Shown here piece by piece: positions 21,067-28,764 of a DNA stretch of 64,000 bases. The stretch lies in assembly GCA_964531735.1 (NCBI GenBank), contig CAZHGD010000015.1, positions 1-64,000 on the forward strand. Direction: 5' to 3'. A model generated the notes under the pieces. It was given only the letters and a program-made list of their open reading frames with translations. It did not search any database and was not told the DNA's origin. The stretch comes from CAZHGD01 sp964531735. GTDB lineage: Bacteria > Armatimonadota > UBA10988. The stretch's first letter is position 1. Each line of letters starts with the position of its first letter. The position numbers were made by a program, and so were the translations under genes.

Positions 21067-22158
21067 ATGAGCGAGTTCACGGGCCTGGATCTGAACCTGG
21101 GCAGCCTGTCGCGGGTGTCGCGCGCCAAGTCGCGGTCCATCACGGCCGAGAACCCGACCGGCGAGCCGGGGCAGGGCGGCCGCGCGATCACCGGCACCGG
21201 CGCCGGCTGCGCGCGCGATCTGGGCCAGGGCTGGAAGGTCGCGCCGAGCGTGGTCATCGACGCCGGCGCGACCTTCACCCTCGCGGACATCACCGGGCCG
21301 GGCGCCATCACCCACCTGTGGCTCTCAGGCGACGTGTCGCGCAAGGGGCCCCTGGCGCGCTACTACATCCTGCGGATCTACTGGGACGACCAGGACCAGC
21401 CGTCGGTGGAGTGCCCCATTGCCGACTTCTTCGCCTCGGGCTGGGGCCAGTACGCGCAGCTCAGCTCGCTGCCGGTGGCGGTCAATCCGAATCGCGCCTT
21501 CAACTGCTTCTGGTCGATGCCGTTCCGGCGCCGCTGCCGCATCACGCTGGAGAACCGGCACTACGAGCCGTTGACACACTACTACCAGGTGGACTACACG
21601 CTCACCGCCGTGCCCGACGACGCGGCCTACTTCCACGCGCAGTTCCGCCGCACCAACCCGGTGCCGTACCAGCAGGTACACACCCTTCTCGATGGCGTGC
21701 GCGGCTGGGGCCAGTATGTCGGCACGGCCATGGCCTGGGGCGTGAACAACTGCGGCTGGTGGGGCGAGGGCGAAGTCAAGTTCTATCTCGACGGCGACGG
21801 GGAGTTCCCCACCATCTGTGGCACCGGCACCGAGGACTACTTCGGCGGTGCCTACAACTGGGACGTCGACGGCCGCTACGTGCCCTACACCACGCCGTAT
21901 ATGGGTATGCACCAGGTGCTGCGGCCCGATGGCGTGTACCAATCGCAGCAGCGCTTCGGCATGTACCGCTGGCACGTGGTCGATCCCATCCGGTTCGAGC
22001 AGGACCTCCGCGTGACCATCCAGGCCCTCGGCTGGCGCAGCGGCGGGCGCTACCTGCCGCTCCAGGACGACATCGCCTCAGTCGCCTTCTGGTACCAGAC
22101 GCTGCCGACGCAGCCGTTCCCGGCGCTGGGCACCCCCGATGAGTTGGAGATCATCTGA
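21067..22158 (+). CDS. DUF2961/GH172-family glycoside hydrolase
   Basis: 363 residues, cytoplasmic (no signal peptide). Matches the DUF2961 family, now GH172: the N-terminal PTGEPGQGGRAITGTG, then DITGPGAITHLWLS, PIADFFASGWG, FNCFWSMPFRRRCRITLEN and the highly conserved FPTICGTGTEDYFGGAYNW, containing Glu256, which corresponds to one of the proposed catalytic acids. Characterised GH172 enzymes act on alpha-D-fructofuranosides (difructose dianhydride) or D-arabinofuranans and work as multimers. Start ATG 21067 follows GGGGAGAGG. It lies 37 bp after galK and 23 bp before an alpha/beta-hydrolase-like gene, so the three probably form an operon. Confidence 0.82.
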   Translation: MSEFTGLDLNLGSLSRVSRAKSRSITAENPTGEPGQGGRAITGTGAGCARDLGQGWKVAPSVVIDAGATFTLADITGPGAITHLWLSGDVSRKGPLARYYILRIYWDDQDQPSVECPIADFFASGWGQYAQLSSLPVAVNPNRAFNCFWSMPFRRRCRITLENRHYEPLTHYYQVDYTLTAVPDDAAYFHAQFRRTNPVPYQQVHTLLDGVRGWGQYVGTAMAWGVNNCGWWGEGEVKFYLDGDGEFPTICGTGTEDYFGGAYNWDVDGRYVPYTTPYMGMHQVLRPDGVYQSQQRFGMYRWHVVDPIRFEQDLRVTIQALGWRSGGRYLPLQDDIASVAFWYQTLPTQPFPALGTPDELEII

Positions 22159-22181
22159 CGGCCGCGACGGGTGGGCCGCCC

Positions 22182-23030
22182 ATGCGCGCTGATCAGCCGT
22201 CGGCCGAGAGCCCCCCGGTCAGACTCCTCCACGCCCCCGAGATCGGTGGCAGTCACCGGGAGTGGGACCCGTTACGCGCGCAGTTGGCCGCCGCGGGCTA
22301 TCGCTGTCTGGCGCCCGATCTGCCCGGCTTCGGTGAGGAGCCGGTGGCGGCCCGGGCCTACACCGCCGACGAATGCGTCGCCGCGGTGTCCGCGTGGTGC
22401 CGCGAGCCGTGTCACCTGGTGGCCCGCGGGCACGCCGTGGCCTATGCGGCCGCCGTGGCGGCGGCCAGCCCTGAGCTGGTCTGGTCGCTGACCGCCATCA
22501 ATCCGCTCGGCATCCATCCGCTCGCCCAGCGGCCCGAGCGCTACGCGCAGTACGCCACCGCGCCGCCGGCGCGCGCGCAGTACGAGGCGCTGGCCGCGCC
22601 GGACATGCTGCGCGACTGGCTGTGCAGCGACGTCTATGGCGACGCCGAGCGGGTCACCGAGGAGCTGGTCGCGGGGCTCCATCAGCGCGCCACGCGGCCG
22701 GGCGCCGAGCACGTCTTCGGCTCGCTGGCGGCCGGCTTCCTGGCGCGCGACCTGCGCGAGGACTGGGCGTTGGTGAGCTGCCCCATCCTGCTCATCTGGG
22801 GCGAGGCCTGCGACGATCCGCCGCTGGATGACGCCGAGGACTACCTCATGCCGCTCCGGCGTGATGCACCGGTGTTGCGCCTCGGCGGGCGGCCGGTCGG
22901 CATCTGGAAGCACAGCGTGACCTACAAGACGTTCGCCGACTGCCGCCAGCGCCCGCACCTGGAGGCGCCCGACGACGTGGCCGAGGCGGTACTACGCCAC
23001 CTCGCCTGGTGCAGTCAGCGCAGCTCGTAG
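22182..23030 (+). CDS. Alpha/beta-hydrolase-fold protein, nucleophile apparently lost
   Basis: 282 residues with the beginning of the alpha/beta-hydrolase fold: LLHAPEIGGSHREWDPLRAQ, GYRCLAPDLPGFGEEP and AINPLGIHPLA, then a cap and CPILLIWGEACDDPPLDD. At the nucleophile elbow, where relatives have G-x-S-x-G, the sequence reads CHLVARGHAVAYAA, with no serine in position; a catalytic role by the standard triad is doubtful. It could be a binding or regulatory pseudo-enzyme. It is the third gene after galK and the GH172 gene, and its last 16 bases overlap the end of the convergent GT-C gene. Confidence 0.6.
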   Translation: MRADQPSAESPPVRLLHAPEIGGSHREWDPLRAQLAAAGYRCLAPDLPGFGEEPVAARAYTADECVAAVSAWCREPCHLVARGHAVAYAAAVAAASPELVWSLTAINPLGIHPLAQRPERYAQYATAPPARAQYEALAAPDMLRDWLCSDVYGDAERVTEELVAGLHQRATRPGAEHVFGSLAAGFLARDLREDWALVSCPILLIWGEACDDPPLDDAEDYLMPLRRDAPVLRLGGRPVGIWKHSVTYKTFADCRQRPHLEAPDDVAEAVLRHLAWCSQRSS

Positions 23031-25171
23031 ACGCTGGTCCGGCGGCGCTCGTCGCGGAAGACCAGCCTCAGCCGGCCGCGCCGGAGGGCCTGGGTCAGCA
23101 GGGCGACCTCATCGCCACCCTCGACGCGGTCGAGCGGACAGGCCGGCTCGTAGACCAGCGCGTGCGTCACGCCAAGGCGGCCGAGCTGCGCCAGGTAGGC
23201 GTCCAGCGACGTGCGGGCCTCGTCCGGAACCAGCGTGTTGTGTCCGCGTTCGGCCCAGAGGTAGTCGCGATCCAGCCAGTAGCCGCGCGGCTCGCCATAG
23301 AGCGCCACCTTGGCCGTCGGCGCCGTGTTGGCGTTGACCCACTGCATCGCCGTATAGGCCGGCAGCCCGGCGGCGGCGTACCGCTCCACCTCCAGCCCGC
23401 CGAGGTGGACCTGCAGCGCCGGGAAGCCCGCAGTGAGCGCATAGGCCAGCCCACCGGCGGCCTGCAGCAGCAGCACCGCGGTGGCGGCCAGCGCCGACCA
23501 GCGCAAGCGCAGCAGCAGGTCGGCGCCCCAGGCCGCCAGCAGCGACCAGAGCATCAGTTGCGGCACCGCGTAGCGCAGGTACTGCATCGAGTAGAACCAG
23601 GCCAGGCCCATGAACGCCACGTGGGCCAGCAGCAGCCCGAGCAACCGCGACGGGTTGAGCGCGACGCGCGCGGTGATGCGCCGGGTGTGCGCCACCGCCA
23701 CCTCGCGGCCGAACTCGGGCGAGTGGACCACCTGGCGGTCCTCCTCGCGCTGCTCTTCGTACGCCGGCGGCCCGGGTCCGCGACGGCGCTGGGACCACAG
23801 CCAGCCGACACCGACCAGAGCCGGCAGCGCGAAGGCCAGCCAGGCGGGCCCGATACGGTGCTTGCCGTCGAACGCGTAGCCGCGGTCGTAGTACCAATCG
23901 GGCGAGAAGGTGACCTGCCACGGCACCGCCAGCAGCCGCGCGAGACTGCGATGGCTGGTCGGCGTCGGCTCCAGGTTGACGGCTTCGCCCTGGCGCACGG
24001 TGAAAGCGCGGCCGAACTCCTTCTGCGCGCCGTCGTAGGCGGCGGCGCGGTCGGCGCTCCAGTGACGGCTCGCGAAGACGCGGTGGGCAAAGGGAAACAC
24101 CGGACTGCCGGTCGCCAGCCAGGTGCGCGCGATCCACGGCGACGCCACGACCGTGGCGCTCACCGCGAAGGCCAGCACTTCGGCGCGCAGTGCCCGCCGC
24201 GGCCGGCCGTCGCGCCAGCCCAGCACGCCCAACGCCGCGAAGAGGAACGCCACCACCAGCACCGCGGTGTACTTGGTGCCGTAGGTCAGCCCGGCACAGA
24301 CGCCGCACAGCCAGGACCACTGCGCCTGGCGCGGCAGTGGCTCGGGCACGCCGTCGCCGGCGGCGGTCAGCGCCACGCGGCGCAGGTTCAGGTACTCGAC
24401 CAGCGCGAGCCAGGCGAGCACCTGATACAGTGCGAAGCCGTGCTCGTTGTAGCCCGCGCCGGCGGGAAACAGCGCCAACGGCGTGGTGCCGGCGATGAGC
24501 ACCGTCAACCAGGCGCAGCGCTCGCCCAGCACGCCGCGAGCCAGCGACCAGAGCGCCGTCAGCGTCAGCAGCCAGCAGGCGGTGTGGACCAGCTTGGCCG
24601 CCCCGTCGCCGCTGATCAGCAGCGCCAGCGTGTAGAGCATCTCCAGGCTGAACGGGAAGGCGCTGTGGTGGTCGTACGGCAGCACAGTCACCCAGCCGGT
24701 GCGCGCGAACACCTTCGGTGCCGCCAGGTGGTAGGTCAGGTCGTCATAGGCGGCGGCCGGCGCCAGGGCGCGCGCGGCCACGAACAAGGCGGTCATCGCC
24801 AGCGCGGCGAGCACCACGGGCGTCAGCGCGCGGGGCCAGACACCGCCGGGCAGCGGGTGCAGCACGGTCTCTTCGCGCGCGAACTCGACCGGTGACGGTG
24901 TGACCGCCTGTCGCCGCGCCGTTTGCCACTCGGCCCACAACGTGGGGCCGCCGACGGCGCCGGCCGCGGCCAGTAGCAGCCAGGCACTGATCGGTTTGGC
25001 CAGGCCGACGGTGCCCGCAGCCAGCATCGCGAAGGCCAACAGCGCCAGGCCCAGCCCGGTGCGGAAGACCAGCCGCCGGGTCCAGTGGTCCATGGCCAGC
25101 CGCGGGCAGCGACCGAGCACGGCGGCCCCGGCGCAGTAGGCGGCGAGCAGGATCAGCAGCGCGCCGAGCAT
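23015..25171 (-). CDS. Multi-pass GT-C-like glycosyltransferase/membrane protein
   Basis: 718 residues with about 11-13 hydrophobic helices. The first large loop has the acidic pair in AYDDLTYHLAAPKVFA, where GT-C (ArnT/PMT-like, dolichyl-phosphate-sugar type) enzymes hold their catalytic Asp; the ~150-residue C-terminal part (from GLEVERYAAAG) is soluble and probably external. Such enzymes transfer sugars from lipid-phosphate donors to cell-surface acceptors. The ATG at 25171 overlaps by one base the stop of a 43-aa reading frame (TGATG), so translation is likely coupled to it. It is the third member of a minus-strand operon that starts with a UroD-family gene. Confidence 0.7.
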   Translation of the reverse strand: MLGALLILLAAYCAGAAVLGRCPRLAMDHWTRRLVFRTGLGLALLAFAMLAAGTVGLAKPISAWLLLAAAGAVGGPTLWAEWQTARRQAVTPSPVEFAREETVLHPLPGGVWPRALTPVVLAALAMTALFVAARALAPAAAYDDLTYHLAAPKVFARTGWVTVLPYDHHSAFPFSLEMLYTLALLISGDGAAKLVHTACWLLTLTALWSLARGVLGERCAWLTVLIAGTTPLALFPAGAGYNEHGFALYQVLAWLALVEYLNLRRVALTAAGDGVPEPLPRQAQWSWLCGVCAGLTYGTKYTAVLVVAFLFAALGVLGWRDGRPRRALRAEVLAFAVSATVVASPWIARTWLATGSPVFPFAHRVFASRHWSADRAAAYDGAQKEFGRAFTVRQGEAVNLEPTPTSHRSLARLLAVPWQVTFSPDWYYDRGYAFDGKHRIGPAWLAFALPALVGVGWLWSQRRRGPGPPAYEEQREEDRQVVHSPEFGREVAVAHTRRITARVALNPSRLLGLLLAHVAFMGLAWFYSMQYLRYAVPQLMLWSLLAAWGADLLLRLRWSALAATAVLLLQAAGGLAYALTAGFPALQVHLGGLEVERYAAAGLPAYTAMQWVNANTAPTAKVALYGEPRGYWLDRDYLWAERGHNTLVPDEARTSLDAYLAQLGRLGVTHALVYEPACPLDRVEGGDEVALLTQALRRGRLRLVFRDERRRTSVYELR

Positions 25172-25302
25172 CAGCCGAGCGCTCCCGCCGCCAGCGCGAT
25201 GGCGTCAAGCAGTTGGCCGCCCAGGTACTGCGCGGCGATGAGCAAGGCCCAGGCCGCGAGGCAGACGTCGAGCAGCAACCGGCCGGCTGGAGCGGTGCTC
25301 AA
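25171..25302 (-). CDS. 43-aa hydrophobic peptide, coupled to the GT-C gene
   Basis: A short reading frame of 44 codons including stop, starting with TTG at 25302. Evidence that it is real: GAGGAGG lies seven bases before the TTG; the start overlaps the stop of the UroD-family gene (TATTGAG shared by TTG and TGA); and its own stop overlaps the GT-C ATG as TGATG. The product reads MSTAPAGRLLLDVCLAAWAL and continues LIAAQYLGGQLLDAIALAAG, one probable transmembrane helix (~9-31) and an amphipathic end. Family unknown. It may be a small partner of the glycosyltransferase, or a leader peptide whose translation couples the two flanking genes. Confidence 0.6.
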   Translation of the reverse strand: MSTAPAGRLLLDVCLAAWALLIAAQYLGGQLLDAIALAAGALG

Positions 25303-26291
25303 TAGCGGCCCTCCTCTCGTGCCACCGCGTAGGCGGCCACGACCTCGTCGAGCGGCGTGCCCGGTTGCACCATATGGCTGGTGCAGAAGATGAACCCGCC
25401 GCCCGGCTTGAGCGTGCGCATCAGCCGCCGCACCTCGTCGCCGACCAGTTCGGGCCGGCCGCGGCCGAGCACGGTCTGCACGTCGAGGCCACCGTAGATG
25501 GCCAGACGGCCGGCGTACTCGCGCTTGACCTGGGCCTGGTCCATGCCGGCGGACTCCTGCACCGGGTGCAGCGCGTTGAAGCCGAGGGCGACGATGCCGT
25601 CGAGCACGCTGGTGACGTTGCCGTCGCTGTGCAGACTGCAGTAGAGCCCGCAACGCCGGGCCGCGGCGGCGATGCGCGCACAGGCCGGGCGGATGGTGCG
25701 CTCCCAGACCTCGTCGCGGAACATCAGGCCGCTCTGCATGCCCCAGTCGTCGGACACGTGGATGCAGTCGACGCCGAGTTCGGCGCAGTGCTCCACGTAG
25801 CAGCACGACCAGTCAGCGATGCGCTCGTAGAAACGCGCACACAGTTCCGGGCGCAGCGCCAGCTCCATCAGGTGGTTCTGCAAGCCGAGCCACGCGTTGG
25901 CCGCCTCGAAGACGCCGGGCGTCTGCACGAACACCGCGCGGCCCCGCCGGCCGGCTTCGTGCTCCACAGCCTGCCTCAGCGGCGTGTAGACCGCTTCGTT
26001 GTCCGGGTCGCCGAAGGCCACTTCGAGCGCGTTCTCCAGGCGCAGCACGGCGCCGAAGGTGGGATCCTGGTCGGTGGCCAGCGCCTGTACCGCGGCCCCA
26101 TCGTACGGCCCGCCGCCAGGGAAGGCCTGAACCAGGTCGAGGTCGAGGGCATCGGCAAAGGCGGCCATGTCGCCATAGGCGGCGTTGATATCGTCGATCA
26201 CCCCGGGCTGTCCGAAGACCCACAGATAGAGCGGCACACGGTCGCCTTCGCGGTGCTCCAGCGCGGCTTGCACTCGTTCCCGTCCGAGCAT
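25299..26291 (-). CDS. UroD-superfamily protein (non-haem paralogue 2)
   Basis: 330 residues. Recognisable blocks: RERVQAALEHREGDRVPLYL at the N-terminus (as in RxRVLAALxGxxPDRVPV), LGVDCIHVSDDWGMQSGLMF, CGLYCSLHSDGNVTSVLDGI and AIYGGLDVQTVLGRG, all typical of the non-haem uroporphyrinogen-decarboxylase-like group. The His in SLHSDGN and the later FIFCTSHMVQPGTP Cys/His region resemble the zinc-binding set of MtaA/CmuA-type methyltransferases, so a corrinoid-linked or sugar-methyl substrate is possible. Start ATG 26291 has AGGAG nine bases upstream. It is the first gene of a three-gene overlapping set (UroD-like, 43-aa peptide, GT-C). Confidence 0.78.
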   Translation of the reverse strand: MLGRERVQAALEHREGDRVPLYLWVFGQPGVIDDINAAYGDMAAFADALDLDLVQAFPGGGPYDGAAVQALATDQDPTFGAVLRLENALEVAFGDPDNEAVYTPLRQAVEHEAGRRGRAVFVQTPGVFEAANAWLGLQNHLMELALRPELCARFYERIADWSCCYVEHCAELGVDCIHVSDDWGMQSGLMFRDEVWERTIRPACARIAAAARRCGLYCSLHSDGNVTSVLDGIVALGFNALHPVQESAGMDQAQVKREYAGRLAIYGGLDVQTVLGRGRPELVGDEVRRLMRTLKPGGGFIFCTSHMVQPGTPLDEVVAAYAVAREEGRY

Positions 26292-26455
26292 GCTGACCAG
26301 CTCCTGCGCCGACGTGTTCGCGCCCGCGACGGTGGCTCCTGCCTGGTGTTAATGGCGGGCAACACGCTCGGCGGCGTGGGCTGTAACCCGGTCTGGTACG
26401 CAACCGACCACTATGTGTGACAGCAGTCGGACAGAGCACATGACGAGAGCGTGGC

Positions 26456-26485
26456 TTGACAAGGTGCCGAGTGGGACAGTCCAAT
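26456..26485 (+). promoter_or_regulatory. Putative promoter of the ECF sigma operon
   Basis: Perfect -35 hexamer TTGACA (26456-26461), then 18 bp and TCCAAT (26480-26485, 4 of 6). The start point would be near 26492. This places the ATG at 26484 upstream of the transcript and supports the GTG start at 26565 for the sigma factor. Confidence 0.4.
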
Positions 26486-26564
26486 GAGCGCGGTGATGCC
26501 GTCGTTGAGTGTCACGCCGGGCAGGGCCTGTCCGAGCGTGCCGGTGCACAAGGTGGAGGCCCGG

Positions 26565-27125
26565 GTGACCGTTGTAACCGAGGCCGGTGAAGCAACCGAC
26601 ATTGCTCGCGCTCAGCGCGGCGATGCCGAAGCGTTCGCACGGCTCATTGCCACCCATCAGGCCGGCATCGCCCGGTTGATGTGGCGGTTCACGCGACAGC
26701 CGGAAGACCAGGAGGAACTGGTCCAGGAGGTGTTCGTGACCGCCTATCTCAACCTGTCGAGCTTCCGCGGGCGCGGACGGTTTGCCAACTGGCTGCGCGC
26801 GATTGCGGTGCGGACCGGCTATGATTACTGGCGCCGACGGAAACGGGACCGGGTAGACTATCCCGGCGAGGTCGAGGAGTTGATCGACCGCGTCCACCAG
26901 GACAACGATCCGACCGATGCGCTGGTGGCGGGTGACCTCGTCCACCGACTGCTGAGCGAGCTTTCGGAGCGCGACCGGCTGGTGCTGACGTTGCTGCACC
27001 TGGAAGGTTGCTCGGTGGAGCAAATCGCCGAGCTGACCGGCTGGTCCAAGACGATGGTGAAGGTGCAAGCGCACCGGGCGCGGGCTCGACTGCGCAAGCT
27101 GGTCGAGGCGGGAGAGTCACAATGA
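26565..27125 (+). CDS. ECF-type RNA polymerase sigma factor
   Basis: 186 residues from the GTG at 26565, chosen because GGAGG lies five bases upstream and the length is the ECF norm; the frame is open from an ATG at 26484, which would add 27 unlike residues. Region 2: AFARLIATHQAGIARLMWRF, EELVQEVFVTAYLNLSSFRG and FANWLRAIAVRTGYDYWRRR. Region 4: LSERDRLVLTLLHLEGCSVE, then QIAELTGWSKTMVKVQAHRA. The protein recruits RNA polymerase to promoters of an envelope or metal response. Its stop overlaps the next ATG (ATGA), giving a coupled three-gene operon with a short membrane protein and a membrane-anchored sensor, comparable in order to CnrH-CnrY-CnrX. Confidence 0.88.
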   Translation: MTVVTEAGEATDIARAQRGDAEAFARLIATHQAGIARLMWRFTRQPEDQEELVQEVFVTAYLNLSSFRGRGRFANWLRAIAVRTGYDYWRRRKRDRVDYPGEVEELIDRVHQDNDPTDALVAGDLVHRLLSELSERDRLVLTLLHLEGCSVEQIAELTGWSKTMVKVQAHRARARLRKLVEAGESQ

Positions 27126-27385
27126 GCGGATGGGAGCGATACGAGCGGCTGGCGCGCTTGGCGGCCGATGAGCCGACGCCCCTTCCGGACGTCCGAGCCG
27201 CCGTTCTGGCGCGCCTGCGGACCGAGACCGTGGTGGTCACGGCGCCGCGCTGGCAGACGGCCTGGCTGGGTGCCTGTGCGGTGGCGGCCGGCGTGTTGCT
27301 GCTGATGGGCTACCAGTCCTATCAGGCGCTCGGCAACCCCTGGCTGGGCTGGCTGGGCATGGCTGAAGGGGGCTGGCTGCTATGA
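27122..27385 (+). CDS. Short single-pass membrane protein, candidate anti-sigma factor
   Basis: 87 residues. A cytoplasmic N-terminal part of about 45 residues (MSGWERYERLARLAADEPTP, then LPDVRAAVLARLRTE) is followed by one transmembrane helix (WLGACAVAAGVLLLMGYQSY) and a short outer tail. There is no zinc-anti-sigma HxxxCxxC motif. Size and topology match the very short CnrY/NccY-type anti-sigma factors, which clamp the sigma factor with a short cytoplasmic helix. It overlaps the sigma gene by 4 bp and the following gene by 4 bp (ATGA at each junction). Function is inferred from context; there is no clear sequence similarity to CnrY by eye. Confidence 0.65.
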   Translation: MSGWERYERLARLAADEPTPLPDVRAAVLARLRTETVVVTAPRWQTAWLGACAVAAGVLLLMGYQSYQALGNPWLGWLGMAEGGWLL

Positions 27386-27963
27386 GCGAGCATGAGGTGC
27401 CGCCGGGCGACCCGGCTGCGGCCGAGTCGCTGGCTCCGCCGCCGCGCCGGCTGGCCTGGCGCCGGTTGGTCGCCGGCACGTTGCTGTTCGTCATCGGCCT
27501 GCTCTGCGGCGGGGTGCTGGGCATGCACCTGGCCCGGCGCCGCGTACACCAGATGGTCATGAACCCTGACCGCGTGGCCGACCGCATGGTGCAGGACATG
27601 ACCAGCCGGTTGCGCCTCGACGCCGCGCAGCAGAAACAGATTCGCGCCGTCATCGACCAACGTCAGGAAGCCCTCAAGACCGTGCGTCAGGAGACGCGGA
27701 GGAAGATCGACGGCGTCTTCGATGCGAGCGACAAGCAGATCGAGGCGGCCCTGCGGGCCGACCAGGTGGCGACCTGGCGCGAGTTCTGCGAGCGCATGAA
27801 GCGCTGGCGGCCGGCGTTCCCGGACCGAGGGCCGCACGGTGGCCCACACGGCGGCCCACATGGTGGTCCGCACGGCGGACCCGATGAGCCGCCGCCCGGC
27901 CCGCCGCCACCGGGTCCGCCGCCGGGTCCGCCACCGGAGGGTGGCTGGCCGCCGCCGCCCTAA
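27382..27963 (+). CDS. Membrane-anchored CpxP/CnrX-like sensor with His-Gly-Pro tail
   Basis: 193 residues: a cytoplasmic start, one transmembrane helix (~27-49, LVAGTLLFVIGLLCGGVLG), then a periplasmic helical domain (~50-145) with LRLDAAQQKQIRAVIDQRQE and later EALKTVRQETRRKIDG, the pattern of CpxP/Spy/CnrX-type heavy-metal or misfolding sensors. The C-terminus is unusual: four tandem PHGG units (nt ~27834-27880) followed by a Pro/Gly run ending PPEGGWPPPP. The histidine repeat is a plausible Ni, Cu or Zn site. As the third gene of the sigma operon it probably controls release of the sigma factor. A perfect 13-bp hairpin follows 25 bp downstream. Confidence 0.75.
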   Translation: MSEHEVPPGDPAAAESLAPPPRRLAWRRLVAGTLLFVIGLLCGGVLGMHLARRRVHQMVMNPDRVADRMVQDMTSRLRLDAAQQKQIRAVIDQRQEALKTVRQETRRKIDGVFDASDKQIEAALRADQVATWREFCERMKRWRPAFPDRGPHGGPHGGPHGGPHGGPDEPPPGPPPPGPPPGPPPEGGWPPPP

Positions 27964-27987
27964 GCAGCAATCCACAGCCGGTTCTGA

Positions 27988-28019
27988 GCTGCCACAGGCA
28001 CCAAGCTGCCTGTGGCAGC
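27988..28019 (+). terminator. Perfect 13-bp hairpin after the ECF operon
   Basis: GCTGCCACAGGCA and its exact complement TGCCTGTGGCAGC enclose a 6-nt loop (CCAAGC), 25 bp after the last gene of the operon. A GGTTGGTTG stretch follows in place of a T-run, so efficiency is uncertain. Confidence 0.6.
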
Positions 28020-28479
28020 GGTTGGTTGTCGGGCCGGACCTGCACTCGCGCAGGCGGCCGGTACCAGGCGGCCATGGACCCGCACCAGCCGCCGCTGGCA
28101 GACGGTACGGGCTGGTTCCGTTCGCCAACGCCTCGGCTGCGCTGGCCGGTCGAGCGCCACCCGTCGGTCACGCCAGGCCGGTTGGTACGGCCAGCCGCAC
28201 CCTATGCCACGGCGGGCGAATCGTCGGGCCGGTGCCGGTCGGTGCTGCGGCGACGCCGCACCGGTCCGACGCGGCGTGGTCACCGTCGCGCTCGCTGCGT
28301 CCGGCCATGCCTGGCCAACCCTGAGGGCCTGTGAATCTGCCGCGACCGCCATTGGGACAGGACGATCCGGTCGGCCAGAAGGCCCGGGTACCAGATGGCA
28401 GTGAGGAGGCACCAGCACCAGCGGGCCGCTGGCGTTCTGGACTGAGGCGGTGCCTTGGCCGCCAGGGCGCTGGTTGGTG

Positions 28480-28534
28480 CGGCTCGCCGCGCCCTGGTAC
28501 CACACCACACTGATTCGGGCGCCTACTCCGGGCA
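28480..28534. repeat. 55-bp direct repeat, copy left of the gap
   Basis: Exactly identical over 55 bp to the sequence right of the N-run (28635-28689). It ends at the first N. The length equals a common de Bruijn k-mer size, so the two contig ends probably overlap. Confidence 0.9.
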
Positions 28535-28634
28535 NNNNNNNNNNNNNNNNNNNNNNNNNNNNNNNNNNNNNNNNNNNNNNNNNNNNNNNNNNNNNNNNNN
28601 NNNNNNNNNNNNNNNNNNNNNNNNNNNNNNNNNN
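28535..28634. other. Assembly gap of 100 N
   Basis: A run of exactly 100 N, the conventional length for a gap of unknown size in scaffolds. The true distance is not known and may be negative, because the flanks share 55 bp. Confidence 0.99.
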
Positions 28635-28689
28635 CGGCTCGCCGCGCCCTGGTACCACACCACACTGATTCGGGCGCCTACTCCGGGCA
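28635..28689. repeat. 55-bp direct repeat, copy right of the gap
   Basis: Second copy of the 55-bp sequence, directly after the N-run. Its last 14 bases are the first half of the 28-bp palindrome that continues to 28703. Confidence 0.9.
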
Positions 28690-28703
28690 TGCCCCGAGTA
28701 GGC
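28676..28703. repeat. 28-bp imperfect palindrome at the gap edge
   Basis: GCCTACTC ... GAGTAGGC arms enclose GGGCATGCCC, which is itself palindromic; only one C-C pair breaks the symmetry. The left contig ends at the centre of this same sequence (after GGGCA), which suggests the palindrome helped break the assembly. Confidence 0.75.
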
Positions 28704-28712
28704 ACGTAGCGC

Positions 28713-28764
28713 CGTACCGAGGGGCCATCGTCGACCCGGCGCCAACTTGCGGCCCTTCGGTACG
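28713..28764. repeat. Hairpin with 14-bp arms
   Basis: CGTACCGAGGGGCC (28713-28726) pairs with GGCCCTTCGGTACG (28751-28764) with one G-U; the loop is 24 nt. Together with the neighbouring palindrome it gives a strongly structured stretch of about 90 nt. Role unknown. Confidence 0.6.

Noticed and set aside
26484..26564. ATG 26484 as start of the sigma factor
   Set aside because: No ribosome-binding site, it lies within the predicted promoter, and the added 27 residues are unlike ECF sigma N-termini; GTG 26565 has GGAGG.
28074..28334. A frame starting MDPHQPPLADGTGW left of the gap
   Set aside because: About 86 residues turning into Arg-rich sequence, no Shine-Dalgarno, no family resemblance; treated as non-coding.
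28012..28745. Frames that run through the N-gap
   Set aside because: They are open only because unknown bases are counted as coding.
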